Source: Ktedonobacteraceae bacterium (GTDB taxonomy: Bacteria > Chloroflexota > Ktedonobacteria > Ktedonobacterales > Ktedonobacteraceae). Taken from it: DNA of 64,000 nucleotides. The notes below the pieces were generated by a model. The model made no database searches, was not told the DNA's origin, and saw nothing but the letters and a program-made list of their open reading frames with translations. The stretch is from the NCBI GenBank assembly GCA_035653615.1, contig DASRBN010000037.1:63736-127735 (forward strand), in the 5' to 3' direction. The position numbers and the translations under genes were made by a program. Of this stretch, positions 8,346-15,653 are shown one piece after another. How positions within the stretch are numbered: position 1 is the stretch's first letter; every line of letters starts with the position of its first letter.

Positions 8346-8945
8346 ATGTATGAATTGCTGACGCTGGCCTTGCTCATGCATTGGCCGCTCTATGCGCAAC
8401 TCATTGTCGCTATGGCCAATAACATTATGGGACCGTGGGAGAAGATCAGCCGCGGCTCATTGTCGGCGCTCTTGAAGAAACTGGAACAGGATGGATTCAT
8501 CGAACCAGGCGATCCGGCACAGGTGCCATTTCCGTCTGCACGCGCGTCGCAGGTCTTCGCAATAACAGCGGCAGGACGAGAGCGTTTCTACCAACTGATG
8601 ATGGATACCAGCTCGAACCCGGGGACATACCAGCGCATCTTCCATATCAAGGCACTGCACCTGGAATTTATACCATCGCAAGATCAACTCTTCTTGATCG
8701 AGCATTACATGTATTACTGCCAGATGGGCATACGTTACATGAGGAACGAAGCGCAGGATATGGCGACTAATCCAACGAAAAAGGAACCAGTGAGCAAATT
8801 CTTTCTCACGACGGCACTTGACCTGATGAAGTTGACAGAGCAGGAGTGGGAATTAGAACTGAGTTGGGTACAACATCTGCGCGAACGAGTCATCACGCGC
8901 ATGAATGAGAACGAGCGAAACACTACGGAGGAAAACAATGCCTAA
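8346..8945 (+). CDS. PadR family transcriptional regulator
   Basis: A 199-residue PadR-type repressor. The N-terminal winged helix begins Y-E-L-L-T-L-A-L-L and contains I-S-R-G-S-L-S-A-L-L-K-K-L-E-Q-D-G-F, the usual PadR recognition helix and wing lead-in. The C-terminal half is helical and charged, as in Vir-type PadR dimerisation domains. Its own promoter is covered by a long palindrome, so it is probably autoregulated. The stop overlaps the downstream oxidoreductase start by 8 bases, so both are made together. The inducer is unknown. The ribosome site (AGAGAAG) is modest. Confidence 0.87.
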   Translation: MYELLTLALLMHWPLYAQLIVAMANNIMGPWEKISRGSLSALLKKLEQDGFIEPGDPAQVPFPSARASQVFAITAAGRERFYQLMMDTSSNPGTYQRIFHIKALHLEFIPSQDQLFLIEHYMYYCQMGIRYMRNEAQDMATNPTKKEPVSKFFLTTALDLMKLTEQEWELELSWVQHLRERVITRMNENERNTTEENNA

Positions 8946-9399
8946 AAAAGCGAACTACCTGCCGCGCGGGCAGCGTCTAATGAACGCAATTTTTGCTACG
9001 ATGGTGCGCCTGGGGATGATACCGGGTGCGCATTTGATGAGTGTGCCAGGGCGCAAGAGTGGGAAGATACAAACGATCCCGCTCTTTGTCCTGCATTATG
9101 AGGGGCAACGCTGGCTTGTCGCCGGGTTTGCAGGCTCCGATTGGGTGAAAAATATACGCGCGGCAGGATGGTGTGAGCTATTCCATGATCGCATGAGAGA
9201 AAAGGTACAGGTTATTGAAGTGGAGGATATGCAAGTTCGGGCTAGCGTGCTGCGAGAGTTTGTACGGAGAGCTCCGGGCGCGAGTAGAGGATACACAATT
9301 AGCCCGGATGCGCCTCTCGAAGAATATGCCGCTATTGCGCCGGAGCATCCGATTTTCCGCGTGATCGAACAGGAAAAAAACATACCCAGAAGGGCTTGA
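8938..9399 (+). CDS. Deazaflavin (F420)-dependent nitroreductase family protein
   Basis: A 153-residue split-barrel protein of the Ddn-like, F420-dependent oxidoreductase family. The N-terminal part A-H-L-M-S-V-P-G-R-K-S-G-K-I-Q-T-I-P-L, then L-V-A-G-F-A-G-S-D-W-V-K-N-I, is the typical cofactor-binding run in this family. The start is ATG 8938, with GGAGG at 8927-8931; the longer frame to 8905 has no support. It is co-transcribed with and overlaps padR, so it is likely induced by the PadR ligand and may reduce or detoxify it. The family link implies the organism makes F420. The stop TGA overlaps the -35 box of the next gene. Confidence 0.82.
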   Translation: MPKKANYLPRGQRLMNAIFATMVRLGMIPGAHLMSVPGRKSGKIQTIPLFVLHYEGQRWLVAGFAGSDWVKNIRAAGWCELFHDRMREKVQVIEVEDMQVRASVLREFVRRAPGASRGYTISPDAPLEEYAAIAPEHPIFRVIEQEKNIPRRA

Positions 9400-9426
9400 C
9401 TCTGACGTTACGTCACCCTTTATACT
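9396..9426 (+). promoter_or_regulatory. MerR-type promoter (19-bp spacer) with palindromic operator
   Basis: TTGACT (9396-9401) and TATACT (9421-9426) are separated by 19 bases, the overlong spacing that MerR activators correct by DNA distortion. Inside the spacer TGACGT-T-ACGTCA (9403-9415) is a perfect dyad. The downstream gene encodes a MerR/TipA regulator, so this is very probably its autoregulated promoter. Confidence 0.85.
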
Positions 9427-9452
9427 GCTGAATGTAAGAAAGGAGGAAGCAC

Positions 9453-10271
9453 CTGGGTCAACATTTTTATACGAGCGGCGAGTTTGCGCAGAAAGCGTCG
9501 GTATCGGTGCGCACGTTGCGCTTTTACGACAAAGTAGGGCTATTAACGCCTTCCCAATATACGGAAGCCGGATATCGCCTCTATACGGACGCCGACTTTT
9601 TCCGTCTCCAGCAAATTCTGGCCCTGAAGTTTCTTGGCTTCTCGCTGGAGGAGATCAAGTGTTGCCTGCAGGTCGGGCCGACCGCTTTGCAGGCATCGCT
9701 GGCCCTCCAGAAGGCGATGATGCAGGAGAAAAGGGAGCAGTTGAATGCCATCATCGCGGCGATTGATGAGACGGAAAAACTGCTGCGAACTCACAAAGAT
9801 GACTGGGAACCGATCATTCACGTGATCCAGGTGATGCAAATGACACAATCAAACGAGTGGCGTAACAAGTACTTTACTGATGAGCAGTTGCAGAAGATGC
9901 AGGAACTCAGTGAGAAGTCCTATACTCCTGAGCAAAGGCAGAAGCTGGCCGAGTGGGGCAAGAACTGGAGCGAGGAAGATCAGCGCGTTGCCAGCCAGAA
10001 ATGGAGTACCACGCTCGCGGAGCTACAACGCCTGCTGGCAACAGGCGCTGACCCGGCCAGCCCGGAGGCTCAAGATTTTATCGGGCGCTGGCTTGCCCTG
10101 ATCGGAGAGTTCACGCATGGAGACCCCGGCATCACCGAAGGCCTGAAAAAGTATTACGGAACCCTGAAAGAGATGCCTGCCAATGAAGCGCCGTTCGCCT
10201 ATCCATATAGTAAGGAAGGTGAGGCTTTTCTGGAGAAGGCGATAAAGCTTCATAATGAAAGGCAGGGGTGA
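9453..10271 (+). CDS. TipA-like MerR regulator with TipAS drug-binding domain
   Basis: A MerR activator of about 272 residues: an N-terminal winged helix (Y-T-S-G-E-F-A, then V-R-T-L-R-F-Y-D-K-V-G-L-L), a long coiled coil (about residues 90-125), and a C-terminal helical TipAS-type domain (about residues 130-265) that in relatives binds thiopeptide or other bulky antibiotics. The start is unusual. The first ATG/GTG/TTG choice (GTG 9507) would delete half of the DNA-binding helix, while the frame is closed by TAA at 9435-9437. The only start that preserves the domain is CTG 9453, six bases after a perfect AGGAGG (9441-9446). A MerR-type promoter lies at 9396-9426. Confidence 0.85.
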   Translation: MGQHFYTSGEFAQKASVSVRTLRFYDKVGLLTPSQYTEAGYRLYTDADFFRLQQILALKFLGFSLEEIKCCLQVGPTALQASLALQKAMMQEKREQLNAIIAAIDETEKLLRTHKDDWEPIIHVIQVMQMTQSNEWRNKYFTDEQLQKMQELSEKSYTPEQRQKLAEWGKNWSEEDQRVASQKWSTTLAELQRLLATGADPASPEAQDFIGRWLALIGEFTHGDPGITEGLKKYYGTLKEMPANEAPFAYPYSKEGEAFLEKAIKLHNERQG

Positions 10272-10303
10272 GTAACACGATTACCTGCTAACGGATAGTT
10301 TTT

Positions 10304-10339
10304 GAGGAGATAGTCGCAAATCGCTGTGGCTATCTCCTC
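10304..10339. terminator. Inverted repeat between convergent genes, likely terminator
   Basis: GAGGAGATAG (10304-10313) and CTATCTCCTC (10330-10339) form a perfect 10-bp stem with a 16-base loop. It separates the TipA-like gene from the minus-strand Rpn remnant. The flanks are only weakly T- or A-rich, so efficiency is uncertain. Confidence 0.5.
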
Positions 10340-10341
10340 AT

Positions 10342-10939
10342 TTATTCGTCCTCGTCTAGCGCAAGCAGGTAATCTTGCACCTCGTCCATGTTCCTGGCAA
10401 TGCTCATTTTGACGATCAAGAGCTGTAGGGTCTGGGGGTCCTTTACTCCGGCCACTTGCTTCTTTGCTAGCCGTTCCAATTTTGGAAAGTTTTCTCTCAC
10501 GATGGCTAGAACAGCCCCCCGAAGGGCCTCTAGACTGCCTTCCAGACGCCCTTTCTGAAGCCCCTCTTCACGACCTTCCTCACGACCTTCTTCACGCGCC
10601 CAACGAGTGAATTCCTGATAGACAGGAGTTTCCCGCAAAACATCATCCATTTCGCTTACCCTCCTTAAGAGCAAACGTTGGTCGAGGCTCCTCTCTTTTC
10701 CAAATGCTAACGAGGTTAACGTATATGCTGCAGCCAGAGAATCGCGCTTATCCTCCCGCTCAAGACCGCTGAAGATTTCATCGGCCAGTTCACGAGTGGC
10801 TCCTCCTTTTGTTAAGATCATAAAAGGCAATAACCCCGGTAGACCTAATAGCTTGAACTCATCTGATTAACCATGACGCAAAATCTTGCGCATTCTCACT
10901 GATAAAAATCTTGAACGTATCATCATACGGCGTCGCCAT
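10342..10939 (-). pseudogene. Decayed Rpn-like (recombination-promoting nuclease/transposase family) gene
   Basis: The minus strand carries an ATG at 10939 with a good GGGGGAAA site and a typical N-terminus, M-A-T-P-Y-D-D-T-F-K. This stops at TGA 10859-10861 after 26 codons. A second frame, open from just before (E-F-K-L-L-G-L-P-G-L-L), runs to 10342. It ends with the R-E-E-G-R-E-E-G-R-E-E-G repeat and helical tail characteristic of Rpn-like proteins in this kind of genome. Together only about 200 codons remain where full members have about 300, and the catalytic PD-(D/E)XK core is missing. It is therefore read as a frameshifted, internally deleted remnant. The 162-codon 3' part might still be translated from an internal ATG. 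Confidence 0.65.
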
Positions 10940-11024
10940 ACCTACGTTTCCCCCTATGGTATTCTGACAAAAGTGTAACATAGGGGAAGCTTGCTGTCGA
11001 GAGGTATGAGCTAACTTGACGATT

Positions 11025-11639
11025 TCATTTTAAACTGAGCAATGCAAGGATACCGAAGAGCAGAATGATACCTCCCGAAATCCTGTTGATCCACACCAGC
11101 CAGCGCGCCGTAAACCGCTTGCGCAGCAGGCTGATACCGCTTGTGAGGATACACCACCAGGAGATCGAGCCAAGGAAGACGCCGCAAACAACTAGCGCGG
11201 CGGAGAGGTAACTTTTGTTCGCTTCCCCTACTCCGATGCCGGCAAAGATGGCCGCGAACGAGAGGATAGTCAGCGGATTGGTCAGGGTCAGCAGGAATGT
11301 CGAGACATAGGCTCCGGCAAATCCGTCTGCTTTAGCCGATGCCGCTCGTTCGGCAGGCTTGCTCAATATGATTTTGATGCCAAGGTAGATCAGAAACAGG
11401 CCCCCGATCAAGCGAATCCACATTTGTTGGCTGACCAGGAAACCTGTTACGACGGTCAATCCGAAAGCTGCAATCGAGCCATACACGCCGTCAGCCGTTG
11501 CGATACCAAGTCCTGATACCAGTCCATAGAGTTGTCCTCGACGTAGCGTCCGGTTAATACAGAGAATGCACATCGGGCCAACGGTAGCCGCGATAGAAAA
11601 GCCGATAATCAGACCGCGCACAAGAAAACCTATGTCCAT
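11025..11639 (-). CDS. LysE/RhtB family amino-acid exporter
   Basis: A 204-residue inner-membrane protein with six hydrophobic segments. It begins M-D-I-G-F-L and has the LysE-family run S-I-A-A-T-V-G-P-M-C near helix 1, an alternating small-residue helix 2, and the N-P-L-T-I-L motif of the middle helix. Members export basic amino acids, threonine/homoserine or related compounds; the specific substrate is not readable. The start is ATG 11639 after AAGGAAG; the longer frame to 11690 enters the leader terminator. A structured leader with an intrinsic terminator lies upstream, so expression is probably controlled by attenuation rather than by an adjacent LysG-type activator, which is absent. Confidence 0.85.
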   Translation of the reverse strand: MDIGFLVRGLIIGFSIAATVGPMCILCINRTLRRGQLYGLVSGLGIATADGVYGSIAAFGLTVVTGFLVSQQMWIRLIGGLFLIYLGIKIILSKPAERAASAKADGFAGAYVSTFLLTLTNPLTILSFAAIFAGIGVGEANKSYLSAALVVCGVFLGSISWWCILTSGISLLRKRFTARWLVWINRISGGIILLFGILALLSLK

Positions 11640-11690
11640 TACTTCCTTCCTCTTTCCCCTGCATGGGCCAGGAACCGGTGTTATTTGCAC

Positions 11691-11729
11691 AAAAAAAGTC
11701 GCCAGACCTCTTGATTAAGGTCTGGCGAC
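11691..11729 (-). terminator. Intrinsic terminator inside the LysE-exporter leader
   Basis: On the minus strand GTCGCCAGACC, a 10-base loop and GGTCTGGCGAC form a perfect 11-bp stem (11698-11729), followed at once by seven T (11691-11697). It lies about 50 bases before the exporter start with no gene upstream to terminate, so it should act as an attenuator. Confidence 0.85.
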
Positions 11730-11941
11730 TAATACGTCTACGTTTGCTTATTTTCAGGTGCTGAAAGGCAAGCGAAGTAAACCAGACCTTCTCCAAGGCT
11801 GGTTTGCCTGCTGGTTTTGAACTAGCGCATAAAAGTTACGATGATGCTCAGCCACTGATAGAGTACCTTTTTGCTTTCAGGATTCCCATCCTGCTCTCAA
11901 ATTACCGGCTGCTCAACAGTACAATGCCGGACAGGATTGGC
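11730..11941 (-). promoter_or_regulatory. Candidate riboswitch/attenuator leader of the LysE-type exporter
   Basis: About 210 bases of non-coding leader precede the terminator. Near its 5' end ATCCTG and CAGGAT enclose CCGGC/GCCGG, a nested two-helix structure. Further on AAACCAG pairs with CTGGTTT around CCTT/AAGG. The inner AAGGTCTGG is exactly complementary to CCAGACCTT at the 5' side of the terminator, so it can serve as an antiterminator strand. A further TTTCAG-CAC-CTGAAA hairpin sits between. I do not recognise a known class: there is no T-box sequence and no clear lysine, glycine, guanidine or TPP core. Confidence 0.6.
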
Positions 11942-11947
11942 ACTTCA

Positions 11948-11976
11948 ATAATAGCATATGCCTGGTGGCTTCACAA
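11948..11976 (-). promoter_or_regulatory. Promoter of the LysE-exporter leader
   Basis: On the minus strand TTGTGA (11971-11976) and TATTAT (11948-11953) are 17 bases apart, placing the start of transcription near 11941 and leaving a leader of about 300 bases before the exporter ATG. Confidence 0.5.
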
Positions 11977-12062
11977 GAGACTATCAGCCGGCACCATAAT
12001 GTCATATACTAGTAGTGCCTGCATCTAGCAAACAACTATCATGGGAAAGAGAGGTAAAGTGT

Positions 12063-12749
12063 ATGGCATTGATATCGCAACAAGATCAGGAATCGTTGAA
12101 AAAGGTTTTTGCTGAAGAATTGCCAAATGATGTGACAATTACCTACTTTACGCAGCGCGAGTCTGTCCTGTTTGTCCCAGGGCAGGAGAAGTGTGCGTAT
12201 TGCAAGGAAACAGGCGAGCTACTTGAAGAAGTCGCGAATCTTTCGGAAAAACTGCACCTGGACGTGAAGGATATCGCGGATAATAAGCAGGAGGCGCAGG
12301 AACTGGGCATTACGCGCGTTCCCGCGTTCGTGCTTTCGGGGCAGGCTAAAGGCAAGGTGCGTTACTTCGGCATTCCGGCAGGATACGAGTTCTCGACCCT
12401 GGTCGAATCACTGCTCGATGTCTCTCGCGGAAAGACAGAGTTGAGCGAACAAACGCGCAAGGCCCTGGCTGGGGTCGATTCAGACCTGCATATTCAGGTC
12501 TTTGTCACCCCTACCTGACCCTATTGTCCAAGAGCAGCCAGTTTGGCTCACAGATTAGCCGTTGAGAACGAGCATATTACCGCCGATGTGATAGAGGCAT
12601 CCGAGTTTATGGACCTCTCACAGCGTTACCACGTCCACGGTGTGCCCAAAACCATCATCAATGATCGCGTCGAGTTTACCGGAGCATTGCCGGAACCGCG
12701 CTTTGTCCAGCAGGTCTTGCAGGCGCTCGATCAAGAGACACAAAAATAA
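12063..12749 (+). CDS. Two-thioredoxin-fold disulfide oxidoreductase with in-frame TGA (probable selenocysteine)
   Basis: Read through one internal TGA, this is a 228-residue protein of the PDO / AhpF N-terminal-domain type, with two thioredoxin folds. Domain 1 has C44-A-Y-C47 and a cis-proline in R-V-P-A-F. Domain 2 begins I-Q-V-F-V-T-P-T, then TGA (12516-12518, codon 152), then P-Y-C155-P-R-A, and has the cis-proline segment H-G-V-P-K-T-I-I-N. Family members have CPYC here, so TGA exactly replaces the redox-active first cysteine codon and the frame after it is intact to 12749. The simplest reading is selenocysteine (U-P-Y-C). A nonsense mutation or sequencing error is the alternative, in which case the truncated product ends at residue 151. 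ATG 12063 follows GAGAGG. The protein likely reduces disulfides or peroxiredoxins in the cytoplasm. Confidence 0.7.
12516..12549 (+). other. Possible bacterial SECIS-like hairpin after the in-frame TGA
   Basis: Downstream of TGA 12516-12518, AGCC (12536-12539) and GGCT (12545-12548) can close a five-base loop AGTTT (12540-12544). An alternative is GAGC (12532-12535) with GCTC (12546-12549). The loop contains GU at about the distance seen in bacterial SECIS elements (about 20-25 bases after UGA), but the stem is short, so the evidence is modest. Confidence 0.35.
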
Positions 12750-12777
12750 CAGCAGATGCTACGGCTATCCGAGATAA

Positions 12778-12802
12778 GGGGCGGAGCAAGCTCCTCCGCC
12801 CC
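12778..12802. repeat. Short GC-rich hairpin between convergent genes
   Basis: GGGGCGGAG (12778-12786) and CTCCGCCCC (12794-12802) form a perfect 9-bp stem with a 7-base loop. It lies between the redox gene and the minus-strand lipoprotein gene. It lacks a T-run and may be a weak terminator or a small repeat. Confidence 0.45.
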
Positions 12803-12843
12803 TACTGTAAATCCAATTATTGATAGAACCATAGCGGCACCGG

Positions 12844-14172
12844 CTATACTACCGAATGCGCAATCTCCTGCCATGTTTTCCCTCCATCAGTAGTTTTAAG
12901 CATAGCGATAGTATCGCCCTTACGAAGATTAATGCTTCCCGGCGGACCAGTCCTCGTGATGTTGTTGGCAAGTGCCCACCCGAGAGTGGGTGAGACAAAG
13001 CTGAAATTATACACAAGTTGAAACGGCGCATTAAGATGAAGTTGCGTCCAATGATGCCAACCATCGCTGGTTGTATAGACCATTTTACTCCTCGAATCAG
13101 AAGCCATTGCCAGGGCATGATTCATATCGATAAAATCGGCGCTGGTCACATCGAAAGGCACGGCCGTTTGAGTCCATGTCTTGCCTCCATCGTGGGTCGT
13201 ATAAAGTGCCGTCCCACTGGAGTTCGGACCGGAGGTGAGAACTGAAAGCAGGCCATCTTGCTCGGTGAAAAACTGCGGCGGCCACACGATAAGGCTGCCA
13301 GGTGGAAAAGGGAGCGTTACCGGCTGCCAGGTAGCACCGGAATCGTGTGTGACATAGAGCCAGGAGTAATCGGAAGAATCCTGGTGAGAGGAAGTGCCAG
13401 TAAGCCACCCTGTCGCTGGCGTGACGAATTGCATCCTGGTGCTGGCGGTAAGCGGGGGTATGCCATATGCATCATCACTGGTTACCGGCAATTGCGAAGT
13501 CGATGGACCCCCTGCTATCTTTTGCCACGTTCTCCCGCCGTCGTTGGTATGAAAGAGTGCGATTTCTTTGCCGATGTAGGCGCTACCGGGGTCAGGGCCG
13601 GGGAAGTTATCGGTGACAAGTTCCCAGCCGTGTAATGCATCGACAAACACGGGCGATGTTTCCAGGTCACGCGCCTTGATTACGGCACTCTGCCAGTTCT
13701 GTCCGCCATCGCTGCTGTGAAAGATGCGCAATTGAGATACCTGGGTTTTGCTGTCATACTCCGGCTGCACGACGGTGGCAATCGATGCTGAACGAAAGTT
13801 GGTTGAACAGCCTTCAACATATCCCATGCCTAGACTCTCGGTAGGCTTGCACTTTAATGTGGTACTCCAATGGCTCCCGCCGTCGGTTGTTCTCAGGATG
13901 GTGTATGCACCGGAGCCGAGAGCATCCCAACTGACTGCCCATCCGACCATTGCATTGATCATATGCAGTCCGGTCAAATCACCTGCCGGTGTATTTGTAC
14001 CTGGCTGATTATTTCCTTGCGTAGATGATTGGCTCCCCGTCTTATTCTGATAACCACAACTTGCGAGTATGAAAGGAACGAGCAGGCAGAGGGAGAGCAT
14101 TATCATTGAAACGGAGATGATGCGACGTTGCTTCAGGCGATTGCTCCTGATAAATACTTGGGGATTGTTCAT
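12844..14172 (-). CDS. Lipoprotein with BNR/YCF48-like beta-propeller
   Basis: A 442-residue exported protein. The N-terminus has a basic stretch, a hydrophobic helix and a lipobox F-I-L-A-S-C with the lipidated cysteine at residue 39, then a Ser/Thr/Gly/Asn-rich linker. The rest carries at least six repeats ending in T-T-D-G-G-S-H-W, S-S-D-G-G-Q-N-W, T-N-D-G-G-R-T-W, T-H-D-S-G-A-T-W, T-H-D-G-G-K-T-W and similar, the BNR/Asp-box pattern of a YCF48/sialidase-like propeller. No sialidase active-site set is evident, so an enzymatic role should not be assumed; extracellular binding is more likely. The ATG at 14172 follows AAAGAGG; the longer frame to 14238 is less likely. Confidence 0.82.
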   Translation of the reverse strand: MNNPQVFIRSNRLKQRRIISVSMIMLSLCLLVPFILASCGYQNKTGSQSSTQGNNQPGTNTPAGDLTGLHMINAMVGWAVSWDALGSGAYTILRTTDGGSHWSTTLKCKPTESLGMGYVEGCSTNFRSASIATVVQPEYDSKTQVSQLRIFHSSDGGQNWQSAVIKARDLETSPVFVDALHGWELVTDNFPGPDPGSAYIGKEIALFHTNDGGRTWQKIAGGPSTSQLPVTSDDAYGIPPLTASTRMQFVTPATGWLTGTSSHQDSSDYSWLYVTHDSGATWQPVTLPFPPGSLIVWPPQFFTEQDGLLSVLTSGPNSSGTALYTTHDGGKTWTQTAVPFDVTSADFIDMNHALAMASDSRSKMVYTTSDGWHHWTQLHLNAPFQLVYNFSFVSPTLGWALANNITRTGPPGSINLRKGDTIAMLKTTDGGKTWQEIAHSVV

Positions 14173-14357
14173 GTCGCGCCTCTTTCTTTGCTGCTGGAAT
14201 GCAGTATGTATTCTTTTTAAGAAAGATGCACAAAGCATGAGAATAGTTCCGACTTTAGCAGCAACGGCTCATAGTTCCTCTAGAGACAATCGAAGCAGCT
14301 TGAGAATTTGTGGGTAAACGTCAGCGCCTCTTGCTTGCTCTGAAAAAGCCTTCCTCG

Positions 14358-14493
14358 CATGTCATTCTGAGCGGAGCGAAGAATCTGAAGCAAGCCCCTG
14401 ATCGATCCGGCTCCTTTTGGATTCTTCGCTCTGCTCAGAATGACATGCCTGAGTTCTTCCGGTTGGATTCTTCGCTGCGCTCAGAATGACATG
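14358..14493. repeat. Three copies of the family 1 repeat
   Basis: Copies at 14358-14385 (inverted), 14420-14447 and 14466-14493 share the 28-base unit that begins GATTCTTCGCT and ends CAGAATGACATG, with one or two differences. The first two face each other and form a hairpin. They lie between the divergent lipoprotein and epimerase genes; nothing else is visible in 14239-14614. Confidence 0.85.
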
Positions 14494-14614
14494 TCCGAAC
14501 TGGCTTTCAGTGGCTTGCCATTGGTGTGGTTAAGTGATAGCATAGGCAAAACAAATCATATTCACACTCCCGCATGAGGATGAATCGAGGGAGCCGATAG
14601 ATAGGGAAAAGTAC

Positions 14615-15640
14615 ATGCTGCATATCGATGCCAAACCGGTTGATCTCAAACTGACAACGCCTTTTCGTATTTCGAGAGGTGTGCAACATACCGCCCCTAA
14701 TGTGGTTGTGCAAATACATCATAATGACCATGTAGGCTACGGTGAAGCCGCCCCCGATGAGTTTTACGGGGAAAACCAGGAGACGGTGCTGGCATGCATT
14801 GCGACCTTCGCGGGCAATCTGGGCGATGATCCTTTTCTGATAGAGGATATTATGAGCAACCTTGATCATCTTATTCGCTTTCACCCGGCCGCAAAAGCCG
14901 CCGTCGATATGGCACTCTATGACCTGATCGGCAAAATGCTGAATGTGCCGGTGTATAAACTACTGGGCCTGAACCCGAAGCATACGCCGCATACTTCTTT
15001 TACCATCGGCATCGATACGCCTGAGAACATGGCCAAAAAGGCACTTGCTGCGCGTGATTACCCAATCCTCAAGGTAAAAGTGGGCACCAAGCATGACCTT
15101 GAGAACCTGAAAGCCATTCGCGAAGTATCCTCAGCAACCATCCGCGTCGATGCCAACACTGCCTGGACACCCAAAGAAGCCATTAAAATGATCAACGCGC
15201 TCGCGCCTTACAACATTGAGTTCGTTGAACAGCCAGTCGCGCCGCGCGACCTCGCGGGCCTGAAACTTGTGCGCGAAAATGTGCCGCTGCCGATTATCGC
15301 GGATGAAAGCTGTGTGGCTATCGAAGACATTCCCAGGCTGGCGGAGTGCGTCGACGGAGTGAACTTCAAGCTGATGAAAAGTAACGGCATGACCAATGTG
15401 CTGAAGATGATCCACGTTGCGCGTGCCTGCAACCTGCGCGTGATGATCGGCTGCATGATCGAAAGCTCGCTGGCGATTACGGCCGCGGCCCACCTGACGC
15501 CGCTCACCGATTACGCCGACCTGGACGGCCACCTGCTCATCGACAATGACCCTTATGAGGGTGTGAGGGTTGTGAATGGGAAACTGGTGCTGCCGGATAG
15601 GCCGGGATTGGGAGTACAGAAGACGCAGAGCAAGGGATAG
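14615..15640 (+). CDS. Enolase-superfamily dipeptide epimerase (L-Ala-D/L-Glu epimerase-like)
   Basis: A 341-residue enzyme of the muconate-lactonizing subgroup. Catalytic lysines are in K153-V-K155. Metal ligands are Asp179 (V-D-A-N-T), Glu205 (V-E-Q-P) and Asp230 (A-D-E-S), and the opposing base is Lys252 (F-K-L-M-K). The late D-L-D-G segment is typical of dipeptide epimerases, which bind the substrate amino group with an Asp-x-Asp motif. It probably converts L-Ala-D-Glu or a similar dipeptide from murein turnover. The next gene, an S9 peptidase, starts 13 bases after the stop, so the two form a peptide-use operon. ATG 14615 follows AGGGAAA. Confidence 0.85.
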   Translation: MLHIDAKPVDLKLTTPFRISRGVQHTAPNVVVQIHHNDHVGYGEAAPDEFYGENQETVLACIATFAGNLGDDPFLIEDIMSNLDHLIRFHPAAKAAVDMALYDLIGKMLNVPVYKLLGLNPKHTPHTSFTIGIDTPENMAKKALAARDYPILKVKVGTKHDLENLKAIREVSSATIRVDANTAWTPKEAIKMINALAPYNIEFVEQPVAPRDLAGLKLVRENVPLPIIADESCVAIEDIPRLAECVDGVNFKLMKSNGMTNVLKMIHVARACNLRVMIGCMIESSLAITAAAHLTPLTDYADLDGHLLIDNDPYEGVRVVNGKLVLPDRPGLGVQKTQSKG

Positions 15641-15653
15641 GAGGAGAACAATC

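Noticed and set aside
11691-11941. T-box for the LysE-type exporter
   Set aside because: AAGGTCTGGTTTAC is only superficially like a T-box; the invariant GGTGG-N-ACC core is absent, unlike the three true T-boxes in this window.
11804-12028. 74-codon plus-strand frame antisense to the exporter leader
   Set aside because: No ribosome binding site or family; the region is better explained as the structured leader of the minus-strand exporter.
12543-12749. Separate 68-codon gene starting at TTG
   Set aside because: It is the in-frame continuation of the redox protein after TGA, begins inside the second thioredoxin fold and has no ribosome binding site.
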